Origin: Lachnospiraceae bacterium
GTDB lineage: Bacteria; Bacillota; Clostridia; Lachnospirales; Lachnospiraceae
Direction: 5' to 3'
Length of the DNA: 64,000 nt
Assembly (NCBI GenBank): GCA_017482205.1
Contig: JAFUNK010000013.1
Location: forward strand, 62,001 to 126,000
Shown: one piece after another, positions 34,084 to 42,860 of the stretch
Layout: each line of letters opens with the position of its first letter
How positions within the stretch are numbered: position 1 is the first letter of the stretch
Notes under the pieces: model-generated
The model's input: the letters and a program-made list of their open reading frames with translations, nothing else
What the model was told of the DNA's origin: nothing
Databases searched by the model: none
Translations under genes and position numbers: made by a program

Positions 34084-37011
34084 CTAATCACCATATGTTG
34101 CACCATCTACATTGTCTGCTTCTCCGGTTACGATTTCCTCTTCGTCCGCCAGATTGTAATAGTACTTGATAACATCCCTGCTGGTCTGTGCCGCAAAGCT
34201 GGAGGAATATCCGAATGCGATACGTGTTGCAATGGCAATCTCCGGGTCATCATAGGGTGCATACCCTACAAATAATGCATGGTTGGCACGGGTAGTACTT
34301 TCCTGCGCTGTACCGGTTTTACCCGCTACTTCCACACCAAAATTCTGGTAATAGGTCATATTTTCCACTACACCGCGCATACCGGTATGAATGGCATCCC
34401 AGTATTCCTGCGGCATTTCTATGGTGTTACGGATATCCGGTGAAAATTCCTGAAGAACCCTCCCATCAGGGTCTGTTACCTTGTCTATCAGGGTGAGATT
34501 GTAACAGGTGCCACTGTTGGCAACTGTAGTGACATACCTGGCAAGCCCTACCGTGGTAAAGTTGTTTGTACCCTGTCCGATTGCCGACTGAATAGGATAT
34601 TCGTCAGAAACCGTAGGTGCAGACTCCGTAATTTCCACACCTGATTTTTCGCTCAGTCCGTATAAATCCGCATAATAGGCAAGGGTTTCCAAGCCTGTCT
34701 GGGCATCGTATTTACCATCTACAATACTCAAGTCATATCCTACCTGATAAAAGTAAACGTTACAGGAATTGCGGATGGCACTGATTACGTTCATGGAACC
34801 ATGTCCACCGGGATATATCCAGCACTTAGGGGGAGGTGTTACTTCGTCAAAACTGCCAAAACAACTGACTGTAGTTCTGGTGGTAACCAAGCCTTCCATC
34901 AGTGCAGCCGTTGCAGAAACCATCTTGTAGGTAGAACCCGGTGCCGACTTATACTGTGTCGCATAATTTAAAAGCGGCGTAGACTTATCCGACTGCAACT
35001 GGGCAAAATATGCCGCATCTACGGAATTGGCCATCAGGTTGTTGTCATAGCTGGGATAAGAAACCAATGCCAGTACATCCCCTGTATTTACATCTGTAAT
35101 AACAACCGAACCGCTACAGGGGTCCAGTGCCAGTTGTGCAGGCGTAATATCCAGATTGCGGATCCGGTTTACCATAAAATTATAAGCAGAAAGTTTACCG
35201 TCATACAATTGTGTAATGTCCTGCTCGTCAATTTCTACATTTCCCTGTTCACAGAGGATAAAACAGACATCTTTGCCGTTTATAATGTCTCTTTTTAACA
35301 TATATTTAAACAGCTTCTTCTGAAATTCATTGGTGTTGTCCAGAATAAGAAAAATACTGTCTAAAATCTTTTCATAAATTTCCTCGGAATCTGCATACTG
35401 GCTGCTTAAATCCAGTTTGGTTACATCCACCCAGCCCATGGAAATACAATAGTGAAGATACTCGGAAAGACTGATGGTTTCTTCTTCTCTCCATGCAAGA
35501 TAGGTAGCATCGGTGGTATCTATTAAGTCGCTGTCCAAAACGCCGCGTTCAAGAAGATACTGCACAATATTACTCTGATATACCTGATACTCCTTGTCCA
35601 GTTTATTGTAAGGCGTTTCTTTTTCGGTCAGCTCTTCCAAAAGCTTTGCATAAACCGTTTCGCGGTAAGCCAGATATTCACTGTATACTGCCGATTCATA
35701 CTCTCCCGCTTCCCCGGAAGCCATGTGCTTTAAATCAATTACACTGTTGTCAAACAATGCGAAATACACATCATATATGGGAATGTACAGTTCTTTACTG
35801 GAGTTGGAAGTGCCTGTGTATTCCTTTGCGTTACGCAGCTTTTCCAAAAGCACACCGGCAATTTTCTGTTCCAGAATATTGTAAGTGGCAATCTGTAAAT
35901 CCTTGTCAATGGTCAAGTAGACATCATTACCTGCTATGGGTTCCCATGATTCGTCTTCATCGATACTGATGACCTTACCGGTATTGTTGACATAAACGGT
36001 TTCGATGCCCTTGATTCCCTGTAATTCAGACTCCATATAAGCTTCAATTCCTGCTATACCTACTACATCATTGATGGAATAACGGTTACCGTCACCGCCA
36101 GCTTCCAAATCCTGTTGATTTAATGCCTCCAACTCGTCAGAAGAAATCTTACCGGTATAGCCGATAATCTGCGAGAAATAAATACTGTCCACATATCTGC
36201 GGACGGTATCCTCCTCAATGGAGACACCTGCCAAATCCGACAGATTTTCCATAATTACGGCTCTGGTTTCCTCACTGATATCCGTAGCAACCGTAGTACC
36301 TATGTATTTCTGATAAGAGGTCAGGCTCATGGCATATCGTATGGTAACCATCTTTAAAAATTCTTCTTTTGTATAGCCTTTACCTGCCACAAACTCACTT
36401 TTAGAGTCTTCGGGGTCTGCCAATTCGCCGATATCGTAACGTTCACCCAATTCCTGCATTACTTCATCCGGTGTTGCAGTCTGCTGCTCTAACTTTAGGT
36501 CTTTGACATAGCTTTCCCCGTAAACATCAGCCAGAAAACGCAGCCTTTTAGTGTCACTGCTCATGCTGAACACAAAATTGCCGTCATCATCAAGCATAAT
36601 ACCGAAATCTGTAATAACATCATCGCCGTTCTTTTCAATCAGCTTTATCAGTTTATATATGTTTTCGTTTAATAATCGGTTTTTGTTTTTACCTGCTTCG
36701 TAAACGTCTTCTATTTTAACGGAATAGGCCAGTTCGTTGTATGCCAGCACCTCTCCGTACCTGTCATAAATATTACCTCTGGCGGCTGCTACTTCCCTTG
36801 TTTTTTTGCTTTGCAGGATAAAATCATTTAAGAACTGCTCTCCTCTGACAATCTGCAAATCAAAGAGCCGGTAAATCAAAATACCGCCCAGCACAAAAGT
36901 AATAAGTACCATTACCGTCAAACGACTGGTCAATATTGCAAAGAAACGTTCTTTTATTCTCTCAACCAAATTTCTGGGCACCTCTTTTTTCTCTGTTTTC
37001 CAGCCGTACAT
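34084..37011 (-). CDS. mrdA: Penicillin-binding protein 2, elongasome transpeptidase
   Basis: Class B PBP, 975 aa. One N-terminal transmembrane helix (about 33-52), pedestal domain with RGNIYDRYGEVLAYN, and transpeptidase domain with SxxK in PGSTYKMV (Ser about 692), SCN in RNSCNVYF and KTG in VAGKTGTAQ (about 896). At 975 aa it is about 300 residues longer than the E. coli enzyme; a long acidic insert lies between the pedestal and the active-site domain (about 385-640), which is usual in Clostridia. Overlaps mreD by 50 nt. Elongation partner of RodA encoded downstream. Confidence 0.94.
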   Translation of the reverse strand: MYGWKTEKKEVPRNLVERIKERFFAILTSRLTVMVLITFVLGGILIYRLFDLQIVRGEQFLNDFILQSKKTREVAAARGNIYDRYGEVLAYNELAYSVKIEDVYEAGKNKNRLLNENIYKLIKLIEKNGDDVITDFGIMLDDDGNFVFSMSSDTKRLRFLADVYGESYVKDLKLEQQTATPDEVMQELGERYDIGELADPEDSKSEFVAGKGYTKEEFLKMVTIRYAMSLTSYQKYIGTTVATDISEETRAVIMENLSDLAGVSIEEDTVRRYVDSIYFSQIIGYTGKISSDELEALNQQDLEAGGDGNRYSINDVVGIAGIEAYMESELQGIKGIETVYVNNTGKVISIDEDESWEPIAGNDVYLTIDKDLQIATYNILEQKIAGVLLEKLRNAKEYTGTSNSSKELYIPIYDVYFALFDNSVIDLKHMASGEAGEYESAVYSEYLAYRETVYAKLLEELTEKETPYNKLDKEYQVYQSNIVQYLLERGVLDSDLIDTTDATYLAWREEETISLSEYLHYCISMGWVDVTKLDLSSQYADSEEIYEKILDSIFLILDNTNEFQKKLFKYMLKRDIINGKDVCFILCEQGNVEIDEQDITQLYDGKLSAYNFMVNRIRNLDITPAQLALDPCSGSVVITDVNTGDVLALVSYPSYDNNLMANSVDAAYFAQLQSDKSTPLLNYATQYKSAPGSTYKMVSATAALMEGLVTTRTTVSCFGSFDEVTPPPKCWIYPGGHGSMNVISAIRNSCNVYFYQVGYDLSIVDGKYDAQTGLETLAYYADLYGLSEKSGVEITESAPTVSDEYPIQSAIGQGTNNFTTVGLARYVTTVANSGTCYNLTLIDKVTDPDGRVLQEFSPDIRNTIEMPQEYWDAIHTGMRGVVENMTYYQNFGVEVAGKTGTAQESTTRANHALFVGYAPYDDPEIAIATRIAFGYSSSFAAQTSRDVIKYYYNLADEEEIVTGEADNVDGATYGD

Positions 37012-37480
37012 TGATGAACAAAATCAGTGGGTACAGCAAAAGGGTTACTATCGTGGTATATACTGCCTCCGGCAGAATTACATTCATAAAATAATACGGA
37101 AAATCCAGTCGTCCTCTCAAAAGAAACAGACATATGTAACAGGCCGTACTATAGGAAAGGTCACTGACAATAATCAGTGCCAACGGTAATTTGATGTCCT
37201 CCGGATAAAAACCGCCGGAAAATTTACCGTTTAAGTAACCGATATACATCATAACCAGTGCGTGGAAGCCTATCATATCACCGAAAAAAATGTCGCAGAT
37301 AAGACCACAGAAAAAACCGATAACAAGTCCTTCTTTTTCACCACGCATGAAACCGAACGCCGCCGTCAGAACAATCAGAAGATTCGGTACGATGTCATTA
37401 AAAGCAATCCACTGGAATACGGTACTTTGCAGTAAAAAACAGAACCATATTAAGAAAATTACTGTAATTTTTCGTCTCAA
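36962..37480 (-). CDS. mreD: Rod shape-determining protein MreD
   Basis: 172-aa membrane protein with five to six helices; NLLIVLTAAFGFMRGEKEGLVIGFFCGL and DIFFGDMIGFHAL are typical. The start is TTG 37480, with AAGGGGAATAAA upstream. 14 nt after mreC; overlaps the PBP2 gene by 50 nt. Confidence 0.9.
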   Translation of the reverse strand: MRRKITVIFLIWFCFLLQSTVFQWIAFNDIVPNLLIVLTAAFGFMRGEKEGLVIGFFCGLICDIFFGDMIGFHALVMMYIGYLNGKFSGGFYPEDIKLPLALIIVSDLSYSTACYICLFLLRGRLDFPYYFMNVILPEAVYTTIVTLLLYPLILFINVRLENREKRGAQKFG

Positions 37481-37493
37481 TTTATTCCCCTTC

Positions 37494-38369
37494 TTACTCC
37501 GGCATCTGTTTTAATTCCAGTATAACCAAAACTTCGTCTAAATGTTCAAAATCCACTGCGGGAATCACGGTTCCCGATTTTGTCAGTTTATTGGAATCTA
37601 AATTGATTTCCCCTATGTATCCGATTAAAATACCGGGCAGATATTTATCACTGATATCGGAGGTAACGATTTTATCCCCTACCGCAACAACTCCGGCACT
37701 GTCAAGAAGCTGCGAAAAACGGATTTTACCGTCCTGCATCATCTCTAAGTCACCCGATACAATCAGCTTGTCACCGGTTGCCAGCATTTGTCCGCTCACA
37801 TTGGAGTTGTCGGAAATAACGGATACTACCTTTGCCCAGTTGGGGCCTACGGATACCACACGTCCTACCAGACCGCCGCTTTCACCGCCGGCAATGACAT
37901 TCATATCCACCATAATGCCGTCTTCTTCACCTTTATCGATGGTAAAGGAGTGATACCAGTTTCCGGCATCTCTCGCAATAATGCGGGCACCGACTTTTTC
38001 ATATTCCGCATACTGGCCATCCAATTCATACAAATCACGCAGGGTATTTAACTCGTACTGATTTTGCTGCAATTGGGTATTTTCCATGGTCAGTTCACTG
38101 ATTTGTCGTCTCAATTCTTCGTTTTCTTCCAATAATGCCCTGATTTGTACCAATTCTTCCGAACGTGTGGAAAGCCAGCTCCCCACACTGCTGATACCCT
38201 TTTGAAAAGGCACCACCACATATCCCACAACCGTATTGAGCGGTCCGCTGAATATGTTGGTATTAAAGGTTAAAAGCATCATCAGGGTACACAGGATTGT
38301 AAAAGCACAAAGGAGATATTTAGCGGGGATTGTAAATTTCTCCCCTTTCCGTTTGACTATAGGACTCAT
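37494..38369 (-). CDS. mreC: Rod shape-determining protein MreC
   Basis: 291 aa: N-terminal transmembrane helix (about 17-36), coiled coil (about 75-105, EENEELRRQISELTMENTQL) and the extracytoplasmic beta-domain (ARIIARDAGNWYHSFTIDKG, GLVGRVVSVGPNWAKVVSV, GILIGYIGEI). Starts in an ATGA overlap with the mreB stop codon, so translation is coupled. Confidence 0.95.
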   Translation of the reverse strand: MSPIVKRKGEKFTIPAKYLLCAFTILCTLMMLLTFNTNIFSGPLNTVVGYVVVPFQKGISSVGSWLSTRSEELVQIRALLEENEELRRQISELTMENTQLQQNQYELNTLRDLYELDGQYAEYEKVGARIIARDAGNWYHSFTIDKGEEDGIMVDMNVIAGGESGGLVGRVVSVGPNWAKVVSVISDNSNVSGQMLATGDKLIVSGDLEMMQDGKIRFSQLLDSAGVVAVGDKIVTSDISDKYLPGILIGYIGEINLDSNKLTKSGTVIPAVDFEHLDEVLVILELKQMPE

Positions 38370-39376
38370 TTACTCATTCCTTCAATTGCATATGCTACGG
38401 TTTTATAATTGTCTTCTTTGATAATCTTGGAAAGTCCCAAAACAACGCTTTCCACGGGATTTTCAGAAACATTTACCCTAAGTCCCGTTCCCTTTGCCAG
38501 TTTTTCTGCCAGATGGTTTACCTGGGAAGCACCTCCGGTTAAATAAATACCATGCTTGTAAATGTCGGCAGCCAGTTCAGGGGGTGTACGCTCCAAAATT
38601 ACTTTTACGTTGTCAATAATTGTATAGAAATGTTCTTCAAGGGATTCATCCACAAGTTTGGTAGGAATTTCTCTTTCCACGGGAAGTCCGGTTACGATAT
38701 CTCTGCCGTATACAACGGCACCTCTGCCCTCTTCTTCCAGTTCCTTTAAGGAAATCTTTACATTCTCGGCTGTTTTTCCGCCTACGATTAAAGAAAATTC
38801 TCTACGGATTGCATTTTTAATGGCATCATCAAATTTGAGTCCGCCCACCTTAATAAGACGGCTCAATACGATACCGCCCAGAGAAAGGATGGAAATTTCA
38901 GTGGTATCATATCCAACGTTTACTACCAGTACACCTTGGGAATTTTTCACATCGATGTCCATGCCCAGACCGTCGGCAACGGCTTTTTCCACCACCATAA
39001 TTTTCTTTGCCTTCACATTGGCATCTTTAATCAAGTCATAAAAGGCTCTCTTTTCCACTTCTGTCACATCGGTGGGTACCGCAATAATATAATCTGCGGG
39101 GCGGATACTGCCCTTCATTAAATCCGTTACAAAATAACGAACCAGAGTCTCCATATTCTTAATATCTGCAATGACACCGTTACAAAGCGGATAAGAAATA
39201 TGAATATTTGCCGGTGCTTTCTCATACATATCAAATGCAGAATTACCATACGCGAAGAGAGTGCTTTTACCTTCGATGGCTATCATGTTTTTCTCCACCA
39301 TCACACTATCTTCATTATGGCTGTAAATTTTAATGTTGTTTGTACCTAAATCGATACCGAATGTATTGTTTGCCAA
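38366..39376 (-). CDS. mreB: MreB-family rod shape-determining actin homologue
   Basis: 336 aa. Phosphate-binding motifs GIDLGTNNIKIY and VNVGYDTTEISILSLGG, connection RVDGLGMDID-type region (VADGLGMDIDV) and adenosine motif YLTGGASQVNHL. Somewhat diverged from canonical MreB (for example IVAVP reads IIAVPTDVTEVEKRA), so it could be an Mbl-like paralogue. The start is TTG 39376 after AAAGGGG. First gene of the mreBCD unit, 16 nt after radC. Confidence 0.93.
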   Translation of the reverse strand: MANNTFGIDLGTNNIKIYSHNEDSVMVEKNMIAIEGKSTLFAYGNSAFDMYEKAPANIHISYPLCNGVIADIKNMETLVRYFVTDLMKGSIRPADYIIAVPTDVTEVEKRAFYDLIKDANVKAKKIMVVEKAVADGLGMDIDVKNSQGVLVVNVGYDTTEISILSLGGIVLSRLIKVGGLKFDDAIKNAIRREFSLIVGGKTAENVKISLKELEEEGRGAVVYGRDIVTGLPVEREIPTKLVDESLEEHFYTIIDNVKVILERTPPELAADIYKHGIYLTGGASQVNHLAEKLAKGTGLRVNVSENPVESVVLGLSKIIKEDNYKTVAYAIEGMSK

Positions 39377-39391
39377 AACGACAACCCCTTT

Positions 39392-40084
39392 CTATAGGTA
39401 ACCTTTTTCTTTAAAACTGATATATCTGTTATCCCCGATGATGATATGGTCTATCAGCGGAATATCCAGCTTTTGTCCCAGTTCGGCGATAACTGCCGTG
39501 ATTTCCATATCCTCCCTGCTGGGAGTCGGATCACCACTGGGATGATTATGCAACAGAATAATGTTTACGGCGGAAGCCTGCAGGGCCTCCACAAAGACTT
39601 CTCTTGGCGACAATAGGGAGCTCTTTACCGTACCTTTGGACAACTCTGTTTCTTTGATAAGCCGTCCTTTGGTATCCAGCATAAGGAGCAATACACACTC
39701 CCTGTCCCGATGCCTCAATGTCTCCATGTAGTAAGCCGCTACCGAGCCGGAACGGTTAAAGGTAAGCTGCTCTTCTGCCTTCGCCTTTGCCATGCGGGTG
39801 CAAAGTTCCAGTACACATTTAATCTGGATGGCTTTGACCCTGCCTACACCTTTAATCTGTAAAAGGCGTTCCATGCTGATACGATGAAGTCCCAAAAGTC
39901 CCTGCCTGCCGTAAGAAGCCATCTCCAGTATCTGCTCAGCCAGCCTCTCCGCATCCGCATCCTTGCTGCCGGTTCGCAGTATCACTGCCAAAAGTTCGCT
40001 TTCTGTCAAATATTCCGCCCCGAACTGCATAAACTTTTCATAAGGGCGCAGATGTACCTGTTTCGTTTGTTTTTCTTTGTTCAT
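39392..40084 (-). CDS. radC: RadC family protein (JAB/MPN metalloprotein)
   Basis: 230 aa. N-terminal helix-hairpin-helix region (LLQIKGVGRVKAIQIK, about 70-85) and a JAMM metal site LLHNHPSGDPTPSREDME (about 172). The historical link to DNA repair is not secure. Located upstream of mreB as in many Firmicutes. Confidence 0.95.
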   Translation of the reverse strand: MNKEKQTKQVHLRPYEKFMQFGAEYLTESELLAVILRTGSKDADAERLAEQILEMASYGRQGLLGLHRISMERLLQIKGVGRVKAIQIKCVLELCTRMAKAKAEEQLTFNRSGSVAAYYMETLRHRDRECVLLLMLDTKGRLIKETELSKGTVKSSLLSPREVFVEALQASAVNIILLHNHPSGDPTPSREDMEITAVIAELGQKLDIPLIDHIIIGDNRYISFKEKGYL

Positions 40085-40138
40085 ACGTTTCTCCTATAAC
40101 CTTCTCTGCGTATGAACTCCTCCGTCTGTATATGTGAA

Positions 40139-40378
40139 TTAACGGATAAAACGATAAAGTACCAGTGCTATCACTACCCCTAAAACACTGGCTATATTGA
40201 TGTTAATGGTCAGACCGAAGGTAAGAATAATAAACCCCATGTCTAAAACAACCGGATTGGTTAAACCAAAAGAGCGTCCGAAATCAAGCCATGTACCGTC
40301 AAAATAAGTTCCGATAAAGTTGCCGATTACAAAACCAATCAATACAAGAATAATCAATGTCCAGTTCCACTTTTTCAA
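40139..40378 (-). CDS. Small DUF4321-type membrane protein
   Basis: 79 aa with two long hydrophobic segments (about 5-25 and 43-75) separated by GTYFDGTWLDFGRSFG. Matches the DUF4321 pattern found next to radC/mreB in Clostridia; function unknown. Start is TTG 40378 after GAGGATACGGA. Probable first gene of the radC-mre transcript (54 nt before radC). Confidence 0.75.
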   Translation of the reverse strand: MKKWNWTLIILVLIGFVIGNFIGTYFDGTWLDFGRSFGLTNPVVLDMGFIILTFGLTININIASVLGVVIALVLYRFIR

Positions 40379-40530
40379 ATCCGTATCCTCGTTTCTTTCT
40401 TTTGTAGAACCGTAAAATCCCTAGAAAACGGTCTGTTACGGTTCTGTATGACACCTTCATGCCATATAGGAAAATATCCTTCACATATGGAAATAATTTT
40501 ATCACATTTCATGCTTTCTGTATATAAAAT

Positions 40531-41835
40531 TTATGGAAAAAATTTCGACACAATTCCCTTGTTTTTTAATGACTGTAAGGACTTCAATATGCCGAATTTT
40601 GCATGTTGCCAGGTAAGTCCGCCCTGGAAATACACTGCATAAGGGGGCTTAATGGGGCCGTCCGCAGAAAGTTCAATGGAAGAACCTGATACAAAAGCAC
40701 CTGCCGCCATAATCACCTTGGCATCATAGCCGGGCATATCCCAAGGCTCGGGTGTCACATGGCTGTCCACCGGTGCTGCCGCCTGAATTCCCTCGCAGAA
40801 TGCCACTACACCCTCCGGCGTACCGAATTCCACAGCCTGAATAATATCGTGTCTGCTCTCCGTTCCGTTAGGCACAACCTTAAAACCCAGTTTTTCGTAG
40901 ATACAAGCCGCAAAAATAGCACCCTTTAATGCACCTGCAGTAACGGTAGGTGCCAAAAAGATACCCTGATAAAAAGCACCCAGAACACCTAAAGAAGCAC
41001 CCACTTCTTTTCCCAAGCCGGGGGAAGTCAGTCTGTATGCTGCATTTTCCACACATTCTTTTTTACCGGCAATATAACCGCCGATAGGAGCTAAACCACC
41101 GCCGGGATTTTTAATAAGAGACCCCACGACCATATCCGCGCCCACATCGGAAGGCTCTATTTTTTCTACAAATTCTCCATAGCAGTTATCCACCATGCAG
41201 ATTACATCGGGTTTGATATTTTTTATAAAGGCAATCAGTTCCCCGATCCGTGCAACCGATAAGGTGGGTCTGGTCTGGTAACCTTTGGAACGCTGGATAG
41301 TTACCAGTTTTGTCTTTTCATTCACTGCCTTTTTGATATTTTCAAAATCAAAACTGCCGTCCGGTAACAAATCTACCTGCTTGTAGCTGACACCATACTC
41401 TGCCAAAGAACCCTTAGAGGGTCTGATACCGATAACCTCTTCCAAGGTATCATAAGGTTTTCCTACGGGGGATAACAGTTCGTCTCCGGGACGTAAATTA
41501 CTCATCAGTGCCAGTGCCAAAGCATGGGTACCGCAGGTAATCTGGGGGCGCACCAGTGCATCCTCCGTATGAAAAATATCCGCATAAACCGCTTCTAAGG
41601 TATCTCTTCCCAAATCGTTGTAGCCGTAACCCGTAGTTCCTAACAGGCAGGCTTCACTTACCTGATTTTTCTGCAGTGCCTTTAACACCTTTAACTGGTT
41701 GTATTCGGCAGTTTCATCAATTTGCGTAAAGCGTTCTTTTAATCCTTCCAAAATCTCTGCACCAAAGGCATACACATCATCGGTAATGCCTAAGTCCGCA
41801 TACATATTCCGTATTGCAAAATCTTTTTGTTCCAT
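40531..41835 (-). CDS. Methionine gamma-lyase family (aluminium-resistance) protein
   Basis: 434-aa PLP enzyme of fold type I. The Schiff-base lysine is likely in GSLIKNPGGGLAP (about 240), with CGTHALALAL and CMVDNCYGEFVE (Asp contacting PLP) upstream. The family is annotated either as methionine gamma-lyase-like or aluminium resistance protein; its reaction is not settled. It lies 3 nt after miaA, ATG 41835 preceded by GAGGATATTG within the miaA end. Confidence 0.9.
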   Translation of the reverse strand: MEQKDFAIRNMYADLGITDDVYAFGAEILEGLKERFTQIDETAEYNQLKVLKALQKNQVSEACLLGTTGYGYNDLGRDTLEAVYADIFHTEDALVRPQITCGTHALALALMSNLRPGDELLSPVGKPYDTLEEVIGIRPSKGSLAEYGVSYKQVDLLPDGSFDFENIKKAVNEKTKLVTIQRSKGYQTRPTLSVARIGELIAFIKNIKPDVICMVDNCYGEFVEKIEPSDVGADMVVGSLIKNPGGGLAPIGGYIAGKKECVENAAYRLTSPGLGKEVGASLGVLGAFYQGIFLAPTVTAGALKGAIFAACIYEKLGFKVVPNGTESRHDIIQAVEFGTPEGVVAFCEGIQAAAPVDSHVTPEPWDMPGYDAKVIMAAGAFVSGSSIELSADGPIKPPYAVYFQGGLTWQHAKFGILKSLQSLKNKGIVSKFFP

Positions 41836-41838
41836 GTA

Positions 41839-42789
41839 TTACAATATCCTCTTTTCTTGTATTTTACTCATGCAAAAGTCCAAAACCGCTTTTTCATCAT
41901 ATTGAAAATCCGGTTTGTTGACCCAGATGACTTCTTTTTCTCTTTTAAACCATGTAATCTGCCTTTTGGCAAAATGTCGGGTGTCCCGTTTTATCAGATA
42001 AACCGCTTCCTCTAAGGTAATTTCCCCCTCCAGATAAGCCAGCATTTCTTTATAACCAAGCCCCTGCATGGAAACCAGATTGCGACTGCACCCCATTTCG
42101 GAAAGCTTCTTTACTTCTGCTTCCAGTCCTTCCGCAAGCATAATGTCTACTCTTTCGTCAATCCGTTCATAGAGCTTATCCCTGTCATCATTTAACACAA
42201 AATAACAGAAATTGTAGGGACTTTCCTTTTGGCGTTCCTTCTCATTATGTTCTGAAATGCAACCCTTGGTCTGCTCATAAAATTCCAAAGCTCTGATAAC
42301 TCTTTTTACGTTGTTTTGGTGAATTGATTCTGCGGAAACAGGGTCTACCTGCTTTAACATATCATGAAGATACTCTGCTCCTTTTTCTTTTGCCAAAAAC
42401 TCCAAATATTCTCTGTATGAGGTATCTCCGTCATTTTCCGTAAAATCAATGTCATACAATACTGCCTGAATATAAAAGCCTGTACCACCGGTTAAGATAG
42501 GAATATGTCCACGTTTTCTGATATCCGTAATAGCTTCTTTGCACAATTTTTGAAAAGTCACCACGTTAAATTCATCAAAGGGCTCCAATACATCAATTAA
42601 ATGATGTGGTACGCCCTCCATTTCTGACCGTTTGATTTTTGCTGAACCGATGTCCATGTGTTTGTAAACCTGCATGGAATCCGCAGAAATAATTTCTCCG
42701 TCCACTGCCTTTGCAAGAGCAATGGAAAGTTTGGTTTTTCCCACCGCGGTAGGTCCGGTCAAAATAACTAAAGGGATTTTTTCGCTCAT
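41839..42789 (-). CDS. miaA: tRNA dimethylallyltransferase
   Basis: Adds dimethylallyl to A37 of UNN-reading tRNAs; 316 aa. P-loop GPTAVGKTKLSIALAK (about 11), ISADSMQVYKHMDIGSAK, TGGTGFYIQAVLYD and RDTRHFAKRQITWFKR are all present. MiaB, which acts next on the same base, is encoded about 5.5 kb upstream on the same strand. Confidence 0.96.
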   Translation of the reverse strand: MSEKIPLVILTGPTAVGKTKLSIALAKAVDGEIISADSMQVYKHMDIGSAKIKRSEMEGVPHHLIDVLEPFDEFNVVTFQKLCKEAITDIRKRGHIPILTGGTGFYIQAVLYDIDFTENDGDTSYREYLEFLAKEKGAEYLHDMLKQVDPVSAESIHQNNVKRVIRALEFYEQTKGCISEHNEKERQKESPYNFCYFVLNDDRDKLYERIDERVDIMLAEGLEAEVKKLSEMGCSRNLVSMQGLGYKEMLAYLEGEITLEEAVYLIKRDTRHFAKRQITWFKREKEVIWVNKPDFQYDEKAVLDFCMSKIQEKRIL

Positions 42790-42860
42790 AGTTACCTCTT
42801 ATGGAGTTGATTTAGTGTTTCCAACTTCCATTATCATCAATTATTCGTTGCTTAAGTAGT

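Noticed and set aside
34084-37011. Fusion of PBP2 with an extra protein because of its 975-aa length
   Set aside because: The extra length is an internal insert common in clostridial PBP2 and all transpeptidase motifs are in order.
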